A stretch of 36,907 bases of DNA. Source: Clostridiales bacterium DTU036. GTDB lineage: Bacteria; Bacillota; Clostridia; Peptostreptococcales; Acidaminobacteraceae. A program made the translations under genes and the position numbers. Below, piece after piece: positions 1 through 10,249 of this stretch. Positions within the stretch are counted from its first letter, which is position 1. The number at the start of each line of letters is the position of its first letter. The notes beneath the pieces were generated by a model, which saw only the letters and a program-made list of their open reading frames with translations, was not told where the DNA came from and did no database searches. The stretch lies in contig LFTD01000088.1 of assembly GCA_001512625.1 (NCBI GenBank), forward strand, positions 1 through 36,907, written 5' to 3'.

Positions 1-18
1 GGCCTTTTTTTTGTAAAC

Positions 19-47
19 TTGATGAAATTATTAAAGGATGTTACAAT
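19..47 (+). promoter_or_regulatory. Candidate sigma-A promoter for pyrH operon
   Basis: TTGATG (19-24) - 17 nt - TACAAT (42-47), with TG one base before the -10; lies between a T-tract (terminator tail, ~5-12) and pyrH. Confidence 0.6.
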
Positions 48-80
48 TATAAATATATTAAGTGTCAATTGGAGGAAGAT

Positions 81-782
81 TTGGATTATAAGCGTATACT
101 CCTAAAGCTAAGTGGAGAAGCACTAGCCCCCGCCTCAGGAACTGGCATTGATGATCAGGTACTTTTCAAGGTAGCCGACCAAATCAGGCTATTATATGAA
201 AAGGGCTATGAGATTGCCATAGTTGTTGGTGGAGGCAATTTTTGGAGGGGCAGAAGTAGTGGAGAAATGGACCGCTCAACTGCAGACTATATGGGAATGC
301 TGGCTACAGTAATAAATGGCCTGGCTCTACAGGATGCCATTGAGAAGTTTGATATTCCTACTAGGGTTATGTCAGCCATAGAAATGCCTAAGGTTGCTGA
401 AGCCTACATTAGAAGGAAGGCCTTAAGCCACTTGGAAAAGGGTAGGGTGATTATCTTTTCTGGGGGAATTGGCAATCCTTTTTTCTCAACCGATACAACA
501 GCTGCTCTTAGAGCTGCTGAGATAGAGGCTGAGATTGTGTTATTTGCCAAGACTGTAGATGGGGTCTATGATAAAGACCCAGTCCTTCATAGTGATGCCA
601 AGCGTTACTCAAGTATGAGTTATAGAGATATAATTGTGGGAGGCTTAAAGGTTATGGACCAAACAGCTGCTACCCTACTTATGGAAAATGGTATTCCCAG
701 CTTTGTATTTAGCATGAAGGAAGATAATAGTTTAATTGAAGCCCTTGAAAATGAAGAAAAAGGAACCATTATTAGGAGGTAA
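81..782 (+). CDS. pyrH: UMP kinase; start probably TTG at 81 rather than 69
   Basis: YKRILLKLSGEAL...VVGGGNFWRGR...GGIGNPFFSTDTTAALRA typical of PyrH. GGAGG SD at 71-75 fits TTG at 81-83. Confidence 0.95.
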   Translation: MDYKRILLKLSGEALAPASGTGIDDQVLFKVADQIRLLYEKGYEIAIVVGGGNFWRGRSSGEMDRSTADYMGMLATVINGLALQDAIEKFDIPTRVMSAIEMPKVAEAYIRRKALSHLEKGRVIIFSGGIGNPFFSTDTTAALRAAEIEAEIVLFAKTVDGVYDKDPVLHSDAKRYSSMSYRDIIVGGLKVMDQTAATLLMENGIPSFVFSMKEDNSLIEALENEEKGTIIRR

Positions 783-787
783 ATTTT

Positions 788-1342
788 ATGAAGCAATTAT
801 ATAAAGAACTGGATACTAGTATAGCCAAGGCTCTGGATTTTTTAAAAGATGAGCTTTCTAGCGTCAGAGCAGGAAGGGCCCATCCAGGTATTTTGGATAG
901 GATAATGGTTAACTATTATGGCACCGATACCCCCCTAAATCAAATGGCATCTGTTTCTGCACCAGAAGCCAGACTTATTCTAATTTCACCCTATGATAAA
1001 ACTACAATACCTAGTATTGAAAAGGCAATTTTGAATTCGGATCTATCTCTAAATCCCAGTAATGATGGTAAGGTTATTAGGCTTAATCTTCCTCTTTTAA
1101 CTGAGGAAAACAGGCTTAAGCTTACTAAACTTGTTAAAAAACTTGGTGAAGAGTCCAAGGTGACAATAAGAAATGAAAGAAGAAATGTCATTGAGACTAT
1201 CAAAAAAATGGAAAAGGATGGAGACGTTAGAGAGGATGATTCCATCAAAGCCCAGGAAGAGGTTCAAAAGTCTATAGACAAGGCTGTTGCTGATATCGAT
1301 AAGCTTGTCGAAAATAAAACCCAGGAAATAATGGCGGTCTAA
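788..1342 (+). CDS. frr: Ribosome recycling factor
   Basis: ELSSVRAGRAHPGILDRIMVNYYGTDTPLNQMASVSAPEARLILISPYDK matches RRF. Confidence 0.96.
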   Translation: MKQLYKELDTSIAKALDFLKDELSSVRAGRAHPGILDRIMVNYYGTDTPLNQMASVSAPEARLILISPYDKTTIPSIEKAILNSDLSLNPSNDGKVIRLNLPLLTEENRLKLTKLVKKLGEESKVTIRNERRNVIETIKKMEKDGDVREDDSIKAQEEVQKSIDKAVADIDKLVENKTQEIMAV

Positions 1343-2028
1343 TGATTCCAATTCATGTTGGCTTTATAATGGATGGTAATGGTAGGTGGGCTAAGAGTAG
1401 GGGGCTACCGAGATCTGCTGGCCATAGAGCGGGAACTGAAAATATCAGACACATTATTAGGACCTCAAAGGATCTTGGTATTAAATATCTATCCTTTTAC
1501 GCCTTTAGTACAGAAAACTTTAAAAGACCAGTAGAAGAAGTTACTTTTCTTATGAACCTTCTTATTGAGTTTTTTAATAAAGAGCTTCCTGAACTGATAG
1601 AAGAAGGGGCTAGAATTCATATTCTGGGGGACCTGTCTCTTTTTAAGCCTCCAGTTAGATTTGTATTAGAAAAGGCTATAAAGTCTACTGCTGATAATGA
1701 CAAGATCCACGTCTGCCTAGCCCTGGGTTATGGGGGCAGGGCTGAAATAGTTAGAGCTGTAAATCAAATAATTGCAGAGGGTATTAAAAAAGTTGATGAA
1801 GAGAGTTTTGAAGACTATCTTTATACTGCTGGTATGCCCCAAGTAGATTTTTTAATTAGGACTAGCGGAGAATTAAGAATTAGTAATTTTCTTCTTTACC
1901 AGCTTGCCTACAGTGAACTTTATTTTACACCGGTTTACTGGCCTGATTTTGGTAAGGAAAGCTATATGGAGGCCCTAGAAGACTTTGCAAGACGGAACAG
2001 ACGATTTGGAGGGGTAGAAGATGAATAA
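1342..2028 (+). CDS. uppS: Undecaprenyl (isoprenyl) diphosphate synthase
   Basis: HVGFIMDGNGRWAKSRGLPRSAGHRAG and DFLIRTSGELRISNFLLYQLAYSELYF motifs. Confidence 0.96.
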   Translation: MIPIHVGFIMDGNGRWAKSRGLPRSAGHRAGTENIRHIIRTSKDLGIKYLSFYAFSTENFKRPVEEVTFLMNLLIEFFNKELPELIEEGARIHILGDLSLFKPPVRFVLEKAIKSTADNDKIHVCLALGYGGRAEIVRAVNQIIAEGIKKVDEESFEDYLYTAGMPQVDFLIRTSGELRISNFLLYQLAYSELYFTPVYWPDFGKESYMEALEDFARRNRRFGGVEDE

Positions 2029-2782
2029 ACGATTAATAACTGCAGCTGTAGGAATAGTATTATTATTGGGGCTCTTGTGGATTGGCGGGTTAGCGCTGCG
2101 AGTTGCAGTAATTATGATTACCCTACTTAGCATGATGGAGCTCAAAGGAACCCTGGGTTCTTCCTACCGGTTAGACGACTTTGTAAGTGCTGTTTTTGTT
2201 GTGCTTAGCTTCTTTTTACCCTGGGATCTGGCCATGGCACTAGGTTTTCTTTACTTGATAGTATCCTTAGGGCTTAGTTTTGTAATGAGTCCCCTTGATT
2301 TGAGAAGGACCCAGATGAATGGTTTTTCATATTTCTTTGTTCTTATACCCTTTATCCTTCTCTACAGGCTAATAGCCTTTTCTCCAATCAAGAACCTATA
2401 CCTTTTGGCTTTGGTTTTGGCCTGGGGCAATGACACCTTTGCCTACTATATAGGTAATATTTTTGGAAAGACCCATTATACAAGTATTAGCCCTAACAAA
2501 ACTGTTGAAGGTGCTCTAGGAGGCCTTTTAGGTGGTCTTCTCTTAGTTTTCTTAGTTGCAGCTATTATGGTGCCAGATATCTCTTATTTAGTCCTATTAA
2601 TCTATGGAGTCTTAGGAGGAGTTTTTGCCCAGCTTGGAGATTTTTTCGGTAGTTATATTAAGAGGAGCTGTAAGGTTAAGGACTTTGGAGTTGTAATGCC
2701 TGGTCATGGTGGTATTTTAGATAGGTTTATATCTGTTATGTTTTCCAGTGTCTTACTATATATGATGCATAATTTTTTCTAA
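2021..2782 (+). CDS. cdsA: Phosphatidate cytidylyltransferase
   Basis: Multi-TM protein with C-terminal KDFGVVMPGHGGILDRFISV signature; conserved position after uppS. Confidence 0.94.
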   Translation: MNKRLITAAVGIVLLLGLLWIGGLALRVAVIMITLLSMMELKGTLGSSYRLDDFVSAVFVVLSFFLPWDLAMALGFLYLIVSLGLSFVMSPLDLRRTQMNGFSYFFVLIPFILLYRLIAFSPIKNLYLLALVLAWGNDTFAYYIGNIFGKTHYTSISPNKTVEGALGGLLGGLLLVFLVAAIMVPDISYLVLLIYGVLGGVFAQLGDFFGSYIKRSCKVKDFGVVMPGHGGILDRFISVMFSSVLLYMMHNFF

Positions 2783-2792
2783 TAGAGACTAT

Positions 2793-2814
2793 AAGGAGCC
2801 TGGCTCCTTTTTTT
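2793..2814 (+). terminator. Rho-independent terminator after cdsA
   Basis: AAGGAG-CCTGG-CTCCTT followed by a T-run. Confidence 0.8.
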
Positions 2815-2815
2815 A

Positions 2816-2845
2816 TTGTCATAATCAAGCTGTGGAATCTATAAG
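2816..2845 (+). promoter_or_regulatory. Candidate promoter for dxr-rseP-ispG-polC
   Basis: TTGTCA (2816-2821) - 18 nt - TATAAG (2840-2845), directly after the cdsA terminator. Confidence 0.5.
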
Positions 2846-2877
2846 CCTTCTGGTGTATACTTAGGTGTGGGGTAATT

Positions 2878-3996
2878 ATGAAAAAAATAGGTTTGTTAGG
2901 CGCCAGTGGTTCTATTGGCAGCCAGACTCTGGATGTAATTGCTAGAGATAGTAACTTTAAACTAAGTTACTTTACTGTTAATAGCTCTATTTCCAGGGCC
3001 AAGGAAATAATTGAAGAGTTTAAACCAGACTACTGTCTGATTACATCAAATAAAAGAAATGAGCTGGGAAGCCACTATCAAAATACCAAGATACTAGGCT
3101 TAGAAGACTTGGAGGGCCTTATTAAAAACCAGGAGGCAGATATAGTCCTAAATGCCATGATGGGTATGTCGGGCCTTGCCTCAAGCTGGTGGGTTTTAGA
3201 GACTGGTGGTAAATTAGCTCTGGCTAATAAAGAGAGCCTAGTAAGCGCAGGGGGGCTTCTAAAGGCCCTTGAGAAAAAACATGGAGGACTTATCCTTCCT
3301 GTTGACTCAGAACACAGTGCCATTTGGCAGTGTTTGGAGGGTAATAATAGCCAGGGAGTAGAAAAGTTAATCCTTACTGCTTCAGGTGGGGCTTTTAGGG
3401 ATATAAGTAGGGGTGAAATGCTGACTAAAAAGGCTAGTGATGCCCTTAAACACCCTAACTGGTCCATGGGTCTAAAGATAACCATTGACTCTGCCACCCT
3501 TATGAATAAGGGGCTTGAGGTAATGGAGGCCTACTGGCTCTTTGGAATAGAGCCAGAAAGGATTGATGTGATTATTCACAGAGAGAGCCTTATCCATTCA
3601 ATGGTCCAGTATAAAGATGGTAGTGTGCTAGCCCAGCTGGGTATTTCAGATATGCGCCAGCCCATCCACTACGCGCTTCATGAGAAAAATAGAAGGCCTT
3701 TGGATTTGGAAAGACTGGATTTTAATCAAATATCTTCCTTAAATTTCCAGCCCCTAGATCATGAAAAATACCCTAGTCTTAGCTACTGTTATAGAGCACT
3801 AGAAGAGGGAGGCAACAGGCCGCTTTGCCTTAATACAATCAATGAGATCCTGGTAGAAAGATATCTTAAAGATCAAATAAGTCTGAGGGATTTATTTGAT
3901 GGGCTAGAGGCCAGCTTTGAAGAAGAATTCTTTGAACCAAAGAGTTTAGAAGACCTCCTTTTGGAGGAAGAAAGAATTAGAAGGAATATGAAATAA
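2878..3996 (+). CDS. dxr: 1-deoxy-D-xylulose-5-phosphate reductoisomerase
   Basis: MKKIGLLGASGSIGSQTLDVI; NKESLVSAGGLL; LPVDSEHSAIWQCL; LTASGGAFRD. Confidence 0.96.
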   Translation: MKKIGLLGASGSIGSQTLDVIARDSNFKLSYFTVNSSISRAKEIIEEFKPDYCLITSNKRNELGSHYQNTKILGLEDLEGLIKNQEADIVLNAMMGMSGLASSWWVLETGGKLALANKESLVSAGGLLKALEKKHGGLILPVDSEHSAIWQCLEGNNSQGVEKLILTASGGAFRDISRGEMLTKKASDALKHPNWSMGLKITIDSATLMNKGLEVMEAYWLFGIEPERIDVIIHRESLIHSMVQYKDGSVLAQLGISDMRQPIHYALHEKNRRPLDLERLDFNQISSLNFQPLDHEKYPSLSYCYRALEEGGNRPLCLNTINEILVERYLKDQISLRDLFDGLEASFEEEFFEPKSLEDLLLEEERIRRNMK

Positions 3997-3998
3997 AT

Positions 3999-4994
3999 AT
4001 GCTTACCTTTATAAATTTTATAATAATATTTAACTTAATAGTATTTTTCCATGAGTTCGGCCACTTTATTATGGCAAGGAAAAATGGAGTAAGAGTACAT
4101 GAATTTGCCCTAGGAATGGGGCCAGCTATTTTCTCGAGAACCAAGGGGGATACCCAGTATTCTTTAAGGCTTCTTCCGCTAGGAGGCTACTGCAAAATGG
4201 AGGGAGAGGACGAGGCCAGTCCCAACCAGGATTCTTTTAGTGAAAAGACTGCCTGGCAGCGTTTTAGTATAATTATTGCTGGCCCAATTATGAACTTTAT
4301 TTTAGCACTAATTTTATTTTTTGGACTTAATGCCTTCACAGGAGTTCCCAGCCTAACTATTTCTGAAGTAATAGATGGGCCTGCTAAGGAGGCGGGAATT
4401 GTGGCAGGTGACAAGGTCTTAGAAATCGACTCTCAGAAGATTAAGAACTGGCAAGACCTGGTAAATGCCATAGATTTAAGTGATGACAAGGTTGAGGTTC
4501 TGGTTGAAAAAGCCAGTGGAGGCCAGCAGGCCTATACTTTGGAGCCAATGGTAGAAGAAGGCGTCAAACTAATTGGTATTGTTCAGGGCAGAGAAAAGAG
4601 CTTTTTTGGTGCTTTTAAGTATGCTGTGTCGCAAATCTTATCAATTTTTGGAAGCTTTTTTACCTTCTTCTCTAGACTTTTTACAGGTCAGGGCTCCAGC
4701 GATGATGTGGCTGGACCACTGGGTCTGGTTAAACTTGTTGATGAGGTAACTAAGGCTGGCTTTTATATGGTGGTTTTCTTTACTGCCTTCTTTAGTATGA
4801 ACCTAGGCGTAATGAATTTACTACCTATACCAGCACTAGATGGCGGTAGACTATTATTTATTATAGTAGAACTGGTAAGAGGCAAGCCTTTAGATCCGGA
4901 CAAGGAAGGTATGATTCACTTTGCTGGATTTGTCTTTTTAATGCTTGTTATGGTTTTTGTGACCTTCCTTGATATACAGAAATGGATAAACTGA
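3999..4994 (+). CDS. rseP: RIP metalloprotease RseP/RasP (site-2 protease)
   Basis: FFHEFGHFIMAR (HExxH) , PDZ region, MNLLPIPALDGGR motif. Confidence 0.94.
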   Translation: MLTFINFIIIFNLIVFFHEFGHFIMARKNGVRVHEFALGMGPAIFSRTKGDTQYSLRLLPLGGYCKMEGEDEASPNQDSFSEKTAWQRFSIIIAGPIMNFILALILFFGLNAFTGVPSLTISEVIDGPAKEAGIVAGDKVLEIDSQKIKNWQDLVNAIDLSDDKVEVLVEKASGGQQAYTLEPMVEEGVKLIGIVQGREKSFFGAFKYAVSQILSIFGSFFTFFSRLFTGQGSSDDVAGPLGLVKLVDEVTKAGFYMVVFFTAFFSMNLGVMNLLPIPALDGGRLLFIIVELVRGKPLDPDKEGMIHFAGFVFLMLVMVFVTFLDIQKWIN

Positions 4995-6031
4995 TGACTA
5001 GAGCAGTTAAAATAGGAAATGTAATTATAGGGGGAGGTTTTCCCCCAGCCCTTCAGTCCATGACTACAACTAAGACCCAGGATATAGAAGCTACTGTGGA
5101 GCAAATTTTAGAGCTTGAGAAGCTAGGTTGTGAGATTATCCGGGTTACAGCCAATAATAAAGAGGCTGCCCTGGCAATTTCAGAGATTAAAAAGAGGATA
5201 AATATTCCCCTTGTAGCTGATATTCATTTTGATCCTGAAATGGCTATTATTGCCCTGAATGCTGGAGCAGATAAAATCAGGATAAACCCTGGTAACATGG
5301 CTCTAGATGCCCTGGATAGGATTTTGGAGCTGGCCAAGAGTAAGGACGCCGCTATAAGAATTGGTATTAACTCTGGTAGTTTGGAAAAAGAATTTTTAGA
5401 TAAATACGGTGTAAGTTCCCAGGCCATGCTTGAGAGCATGAAGAAGTATGTGGCTTATTTTGAGGAGAGGGGCTTTGAAAAGATTATCCTCTCTGCTAAA
5501 GCCTCTGATGTTAGGCTAACAGTAGAAGTAAATGAGCTTCTAGCCCAGCACTTTGATTATCCTCTTCATTTAGGAGTTACTGAGGCAGGGGTATATGAAA
5601 CAGCCATTATAAAGTCTGCCATGGGTATAGGCAGTCTACTGCTAAGGGGGATTGGGGATACACTGAGGGTTTCTATTACAGGAGACCCTAGGCAGGAACT
5701 GCCAGTGGCCAAGGAGATCCTCCAGGTACTAGGCCTTAGGAGCGGGATAAATGTGATTAGCTGCCCCACTTGTGGCAGGTGCGAAATGGATTTAGCTAAT
5801 CTGGCAACTAGGATTAGTAAAGAAGTTAAGGGCATAGACAAGGACCTTACTATAGCCATAATGGGCTGCGCTGTAAATGGACCAGGAGAGGCTAGGGAAG
5901 CTGATATTGGTATAGCAGGAGGTAGGGGTTCAGGGCTGCTCTTTAAAAAGGGTCAGATTATTGAAAAGGTTGATGAAAAGGACCTTTATGAAAGACTTAT
6001 GACAGAAATCAAAGGAGAGTTGGATGCTTAA
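4982..6031 (+). CDS. ispG: 4-hydroxy-3-methylbut-2-en-1-yl diphosphate synthase
   Basis: LQSMTTTKTQDIEATVEQI; CPTCGRCEMDL; IMGCAVNGPGEAREADIGIAGG. Confidence 0.96.
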   Translation: MDKLMTRAVKIGNVIIGGGFPPALQSMTTTKTQDIEATVEQILELEKLGCEIIRVTANNKEAALAISEIKKRINIPLVADIHFDPEMAIIALNAGADKIRINPGNMALDALDRILELAKSKDAAIRIGINSGSLEKEFLDKYGVSSQAMLESMKKYVAYFEERGFEKIILSAKASDVRLTVEVNELLAQHFDYPLHLGVTEAGVYETAIIKSAMGIGSLLLRGIGDTLRVSITGDPRQELPVAKEILQVLGLRSGINVISCPTCGRCEMDLANLATRISKEVKGIDKDLTIAIMGCAVNGPGEAREADIGIAGGRGSGLLFKKGQIIEKVDEKDLYERLMTEIKGELDA

Positions 6032-9000
6032 GCTAGATACTTATCTAGAAGAGTATTTTGGGGCCACTGAAATAGTAAAGGCCCTTCTTTTTGAGGAGGA
6101 GCTTAGCCTAGACCTCTATCTTTTAGTTGAAGAGCAAAAGGATGCTAAAGCTTTAGAAGCCAGCCTGGGCCAGACCCTAGGTCTAAACCTTAGAATCTTT
6201 ACAAGAAGAGATGGGACAATTCCTGGCCTTTTAAAGGATTTTAAACTAGAGCGCGGCGGGCTTCCAGAGGACCTTGATTATAAGCTAGTAGATGGAAGCT
6301 TAGAACTTATCTCAAGTGATACTGACTGGCTAAATAGCAAGCTTAAGGAGCTTGAAGATTTTTTTTGGCCCTGGCAGGAAATAAAGCTGATAGGTGTGGC
6401 TTCTAAGATAGAAGAAGAGGATTTTAGGGAAGCTCTAAAAGATGAATTAAATCAGCTTGTTAAAGACAATGCGGTTATTAAAGAAACCAAGGAAAAAAAG
6501 AAAAAAACCCACAAGTACCTCCAGAAGGTCAGGGGGCCCTTTGTTAAAATTGCAGATATCATAGAAGAGGAGCAGGGCCAAAATCTTTCCATTGCAGGTG
6601 AGCTTATTTCCATTGATAAAAGAGACCTAAAAAATGGCAAGGTTCTTGTCACGCTAAGTATTTATGATGGGACAAACTCCATGGGCTGTAAGTTTTTTAC
6701 CAGTAAAAAAGACGAGGAAGTCCTTGATGGAATTATTAATAAGGGGGATTTTTACAGTCTTCAGGGAAGCCTTAAGTATGATAGTTATAATAATGAACTT
6801 ATGCTCTTCCCCAGCAGAATAAACCAAATAGAAAGGCCTCCCGAAAAAATGGATAGGGCCGAAAGAAAAAGGGTTGAACTGCATCTTCACACCACTATGA
6901 GTGAAATTGATGGAGTAAGTGATATAGCTGATTATCTGGCCAGAGCCAAGGCCTGGGGCCATAAAGCCCTGGCTATAACTGATCTTGCCAGTTTTCATAG
7001 TTTTCCTAAAGCCTTTGAAAAGGCCAAAAAATCTGATATTAAGGTCCTCTATGGTCTGGAAATCCTCGAGTATGATGATGAGAAGCCTGTTGTTGAAATT
7101 GAGAACTATGGCTTTCATGATACCTTTATAGCCCTGGATCTTGAGACAACTGGCCTTAGAAACGATAGGGATGAAATTATTGAAATAGGGGCGGTTAAGA
7201 TTCAAAACTTTCAAATAGTGGATAGCTACCATAGTTTTGTAAAGCCTGATAAGAATATTCCTTATCATATAACTGAACTTACTGGTATAACTAATGAGAT
7301 GGTTTCAGGGGCAAGGGAGCTAAAAGAGGTTTTTGGGGAGTTTTTGAGCTTCACTGAGGACTATCCTATTGTTGGCCATAATTTGGATTTTGATAGGGGC
7401 TTTTTGCAGGTGGCTGCAAAGAAGCTTGGCTATGACTTTAATCCTCAGGGAGTAGATACTCTGGCTCTTAGTAGGCTTGTGCTTAGGGATATTAAGAGGC
7501 ATAGGCTAAACCAGGTTGCTAAAAAATTAAAGATTCCTCAGCTAGACCACCATAGGGCCCTTGATGACGCCCTAGTTTGTGGAAAGATTTTTGTTGAACT
7601 TTTAAGGATACTTGAAAATCAGGATGTAAGGGACTTTGACGGGGTAAACAGCCTAGCTGACCAGTACTACTATATATCTGCTTCTAGAAAGTATACAACT
7701 AGTCTTCTTGCAAAAAACACCCAGTCCTTAAAGAAACTTTATGAGATGGCCTCTATTTCAAATCTAAACTACCTTGAGCATGGCCAGCCTCTAGTACCCT
7801 CAAGTTTACTTAAGCAGTATAGAGAACACTTTCTGGTTGGCTCCAGTGGCAGTGATGGTTGGCTGGTTGATAACATCATAATGTGCACTCCTGAAGAAGA
7901 GCTAAAAGATTATATGAAAAAATATGACTTCGTTGAGCTTCAGCCCCTAGGTCAGTACTCAAGATATTTTGAGCGCAATACTTTAAATAGCCTAGATGAG
8001 CTTAAGGAGGTCCATATGAAGATAATTGAGCTTGCCGATGGAGCAGGTCTACCCTTAGTTGCCACCGGCGATGTAAGGTATCTTGATAAGGAAGACTTTC
8101 TTTATAGAAATATTGTAAGGGCGGGACAGAAAAAGAACCTATCCTTGGAGGTCAGTGGCAACCACTACTTTAGGACCACTGAGGAGATGATGGAAGAATT
8201 TGTTCATCTAGGGGATAGGGCAGAAGAAATCGTTATAGATAATACAATAAAAATTGCCGACTCGATAGAGGAAATTATCCCTATTCCTCAGGGCAAATTT
8301 CCTCCTGAAATAGAGGGTAGCGACCTCGAGCTTAAAAACAAGTGCTATAGCAGGGCTGAAGCCAGGTATGGTAGTCCACTTCCTGAGTTGATTAAGGCCA
8401 GGCTTGACTATGAGCTCAATGCAATAATTAAAAACAAATTTTCAGTACTATATATAGTTGCAGAAAAACTAGTTAAAAAATCTAATGATGCAGGCTACCT
8501 TGTTGGGTCCAGGGGTTCAGTGGGATCTTCCTTTGCTGCTACAATGGCTGGTATAACCGAGGTCAACCCCTTGCCACCCCACTACTACTGTAAGAATTGC
8601 AAATACAGTGAATTTGCAGATGAGGCCATCTATGATAATGGCTATGATATGAAGAACAAGGACTGCCCCGTTTGTGGAAGCCTTCTTAAAAAGGATGGCT
8701 TTAACATTCCCTTTGAATCCTTTATGGGTTTTGAGGGAAATAAGGAACCTGATATTGACCTAAACTTTGCTCCAAATATCCAGGGAGAAATCCATAAGTA
8801 TACTGAGGAACTCTTTGGTAGAGACAATGTATTTAAGGCAGGTACCATTGGAACAGTTGCTGATAGGACTGCCTTTGGCTATGTGATTAACTACTTTGAA
8901 GAAAGGGATATGGAGATTTCCCGCAGGGAGATAGAGCGGATTATTGGTAGGGTAACAGGTGTTAGAAGGTCTTCTGGCCAGCATCCAGGAGGTATTATTG

Positions 9001-10175
9001 TTTTACCTAAGGACCAGTCTATCTATAATTTCACCCCTATCCAGTATCCCGCCAATGACCCAACTAGTGGGGTTATAACAACCCACTTTGACTATAAGGC
9101 ACTAGAAGGTAAGCTTTTAAAACTTGATATACTTGGCCATGATGTTCCCAGTATTATCCATGACTTAGAAGAGATGACAGGTTTTGACTCCTCCCAGGTC
9201 CGCTTTGATGATGAAGGGGTGCTGAGTATTTTTAATTCAGTTGAAAGGTTAGAGTTAAAGGATAGCCGCTATAAAATAAGCAAGGGCACACTAGGCATAC
9301 CTGAATTTGGTACGGGTTTTGTAAGAAACATGCTGGAGGATACAAAGCCTGAGAACCTATCTGATCTTATAAGAATATCGGGTCTTAGCCATGGGACCAA
9401 TGTATGGCTAAACAATGCCCAGGACCTGGTGAGAAATGGTGTTATCACAATTAAAGATGTTATAGCAACTAGGGAGCAGATAATGGTTTATGGAGTTCAA
9501 ATGGGAATTCCAAGGGACCACGCCTTTAACATCATGGAAAGGGTCAGAAAGGGAAGGGGTCTAAGTGAGGAGGACTTGGCAGTTATGAAGGAGGTAGAGG
9601 TACCTGCCTGGTATCTAGACTCCTGCAATAAGATTTCCTACATGTTCCCCAAGGCCCACGCTGTAGCCTATGTACTAATGAGCTTTAGAATTGCCTACTA
9701 CAAGGTACATTTCCCCTTGGCCTTCTATGCCAGCTATTTTTCAACAAAGGTGGATGACTTTGATGCCAAGGCCATGACCCAGGGTATTGACAAGGTAGTT
9801 TCATATTTAGAAAACCACATACCTGAGACTGGTGCCTCAAAAAAGGAGGAAGACTACTATGCCCTTATGGAGGTAGTTTATGAGATGTATGCAAGAGGCC
9901 TAGAGTTTAAACCGGTTGATCTATATAAATCCCACGCCTGGAAGTTTCTAATTGAGGATGGGAAGATACTGCCCCCTCTTAGATCTATATCAGGTCTTGG
10001 CCATAGTGCTGCCCTGGCTATTGTAGAGGCTAGGGAGCAGCCCTTTATTAGTGTAGAGGATCTCCAAACAAGGGCCAAGGTAAATGTAACTGCCGCAGAG
10101 GCTTTAAGAAGCCTGGGCTGCTTTGAAGATATGCCTGAGAGTAATCAGATTAGTATCTTTGATTACATTATATAA
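6024..10175 (+). CDS. polC: DNA polymerase III PolC-type alpha subunit with DnaQ-like exonuclease
   Basis: 1383 aa; HLHTTMSEIDGVSD PHP domain; FIALDLETTGLRNDRDEIIEIGAVKI exonuclease; GSRGSVGSSFAATMAGITEVNPLPPHY polymerase domain. Confidence 0.97.
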   Translation: MLKLDTYLEEYFGATEIVKALLFEEELSLDLYLLVEEQKDAKALEASLGQTLGLNLRIFTRRDGTIPGLLKDFKLERGGLPEDLDYKLVDGSLELISSDTDWLNSKLKELEDFFWPWQEIKLIGVASKIEEEDFREALKDELNQLVKDNAVIKETKEKKKKTHKYLQKVRGPFVKIADIIEEEQGQNLSIAGELISIDKRDLKNGKVLVTLSIYDGTNSMGCKFFTSKKDEEVLDGIINKGDFYSLQGSLKYDSYNNELMLFPSRINQIERPPEKMDRAERKRVELHLHTTMSEIDGVSDIADYLARAKAWGHKALAITDLASFHSFPKAFEKAKKSDIKVLYGLEILEYDDEKPVVEIENYGFHDTFIALDLETTGLRNDRDEIIEIGAVKIQNFQIVDSYHSFVKPDKNIPYHITELTGITNEMVSGARELKEVFGEFLSFTEDYPIVGHNLDFDRGFLQVAAKKLGYDFNPQGVDTLALSRLVLRDIKRHRLNQVAKKLKIPQLDHHRALDDALVCGKIFVELLRILENQDVRDFDGVNSLADQYYYISASRKYTTSLLAKNTQSLKKLYEMASISNLNYLEHGQPLVPSSLLKQYREHFLVGSSGSDGWLVDNIIMCTPEEELKDYMKKYDFVELQPLGQYSRYFERNTLNSLDELKEVHMKIIELADGAGLPLVATGDVRYLDKEDFLYRNIVRAGQKKNLSLEVSGNHYFRTTEEMMEEFVHLGDRAEEIVIDNTIKIADSIEEIIPIPQGKFPPEIEGSDLELKNKCYSRAEARYGSPLPELIKARLDYELNAIIKNKFSVLYIVAEKLVKKSNDAGYLVGSRGSVGSSFAATMAGITEVNPLPPHYYCKNCKYSEFADEAIYDNGYDMKNKDCPVCGSLLKKDGFNIPFESFMGFEGNKEPDIDLNFAPNIQGEIHKYTEELFGRDNVFKAGTIGTVADRTAFGYVINYFEERDMEISRREIERIIGRVTGVRRSSGQHPGGIIVLPKDQSIYNFTPIQYPANDPTSGVITTHFDYKALEGKLLKLDILGHDVPSIIHDLEEMTGFDSSQVRFDDEGVLSIFNSVERLELKDSRYKISKGTLGIPEFGTGFVRNMLEDTKPENLSDLIRISGLSHGTNVWLNNAQDLVRNGVITIKDVIATREQIMVYGVQMGIPRDHAFNIMERVRKGRGLSEEDLAVMKEVEVPAWYLDSCNKISYMFPKAHAVAYVLMSFRIAYYKVHFPLAFYASYFSTKVDDFDAKAMTQGIDKVVSYLENHIPETGASKKEEDYYALMEVVYEMYARGLEFKPVDLYKSHAWKFLIEDGKILPPLRSISGLGHSAALAIVEAREQPFISVEDLQTRAKVNVTAAEALRSLGCFEDMPESNQISIFDYII

Positions 10176-10200
10176 AGTATCTTTGATTACATTATATAAA
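10153..10200. repeat. Perfect 24-bp tandem duplication across polC stop codon
   Basis: GTATCTTTGATTACATTATATAAA at 10153-10176 and again at 10177-10200; polC TAA at 10173-10175 lies in copy 1. Confidence 0.95.
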
Positions 10201-10202
10201 GC

Positions 10203-10231
10203 TTGAAATTTAGGGATTTTTATGCTATAAT
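10203..10231 (+). promoter_or_regulatory. Strong sigma-A promoter for rimP-nusA-infB operon
   Basis: TTGAAA (10203-10208) - 17 nt - TATAAT (10226-10231), extended -10 TGC just upstream. Confidence 0.8.
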
Positions 10232-10249
10232 TTTTAGGATGAAGTATTT

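Noticed and set aside
6654-7268. 204-aa minus-strand ORF antisense to polC
   Set aside because: Opposite the PolC PHP/exonuclease region, no recognisable domain or start signal.
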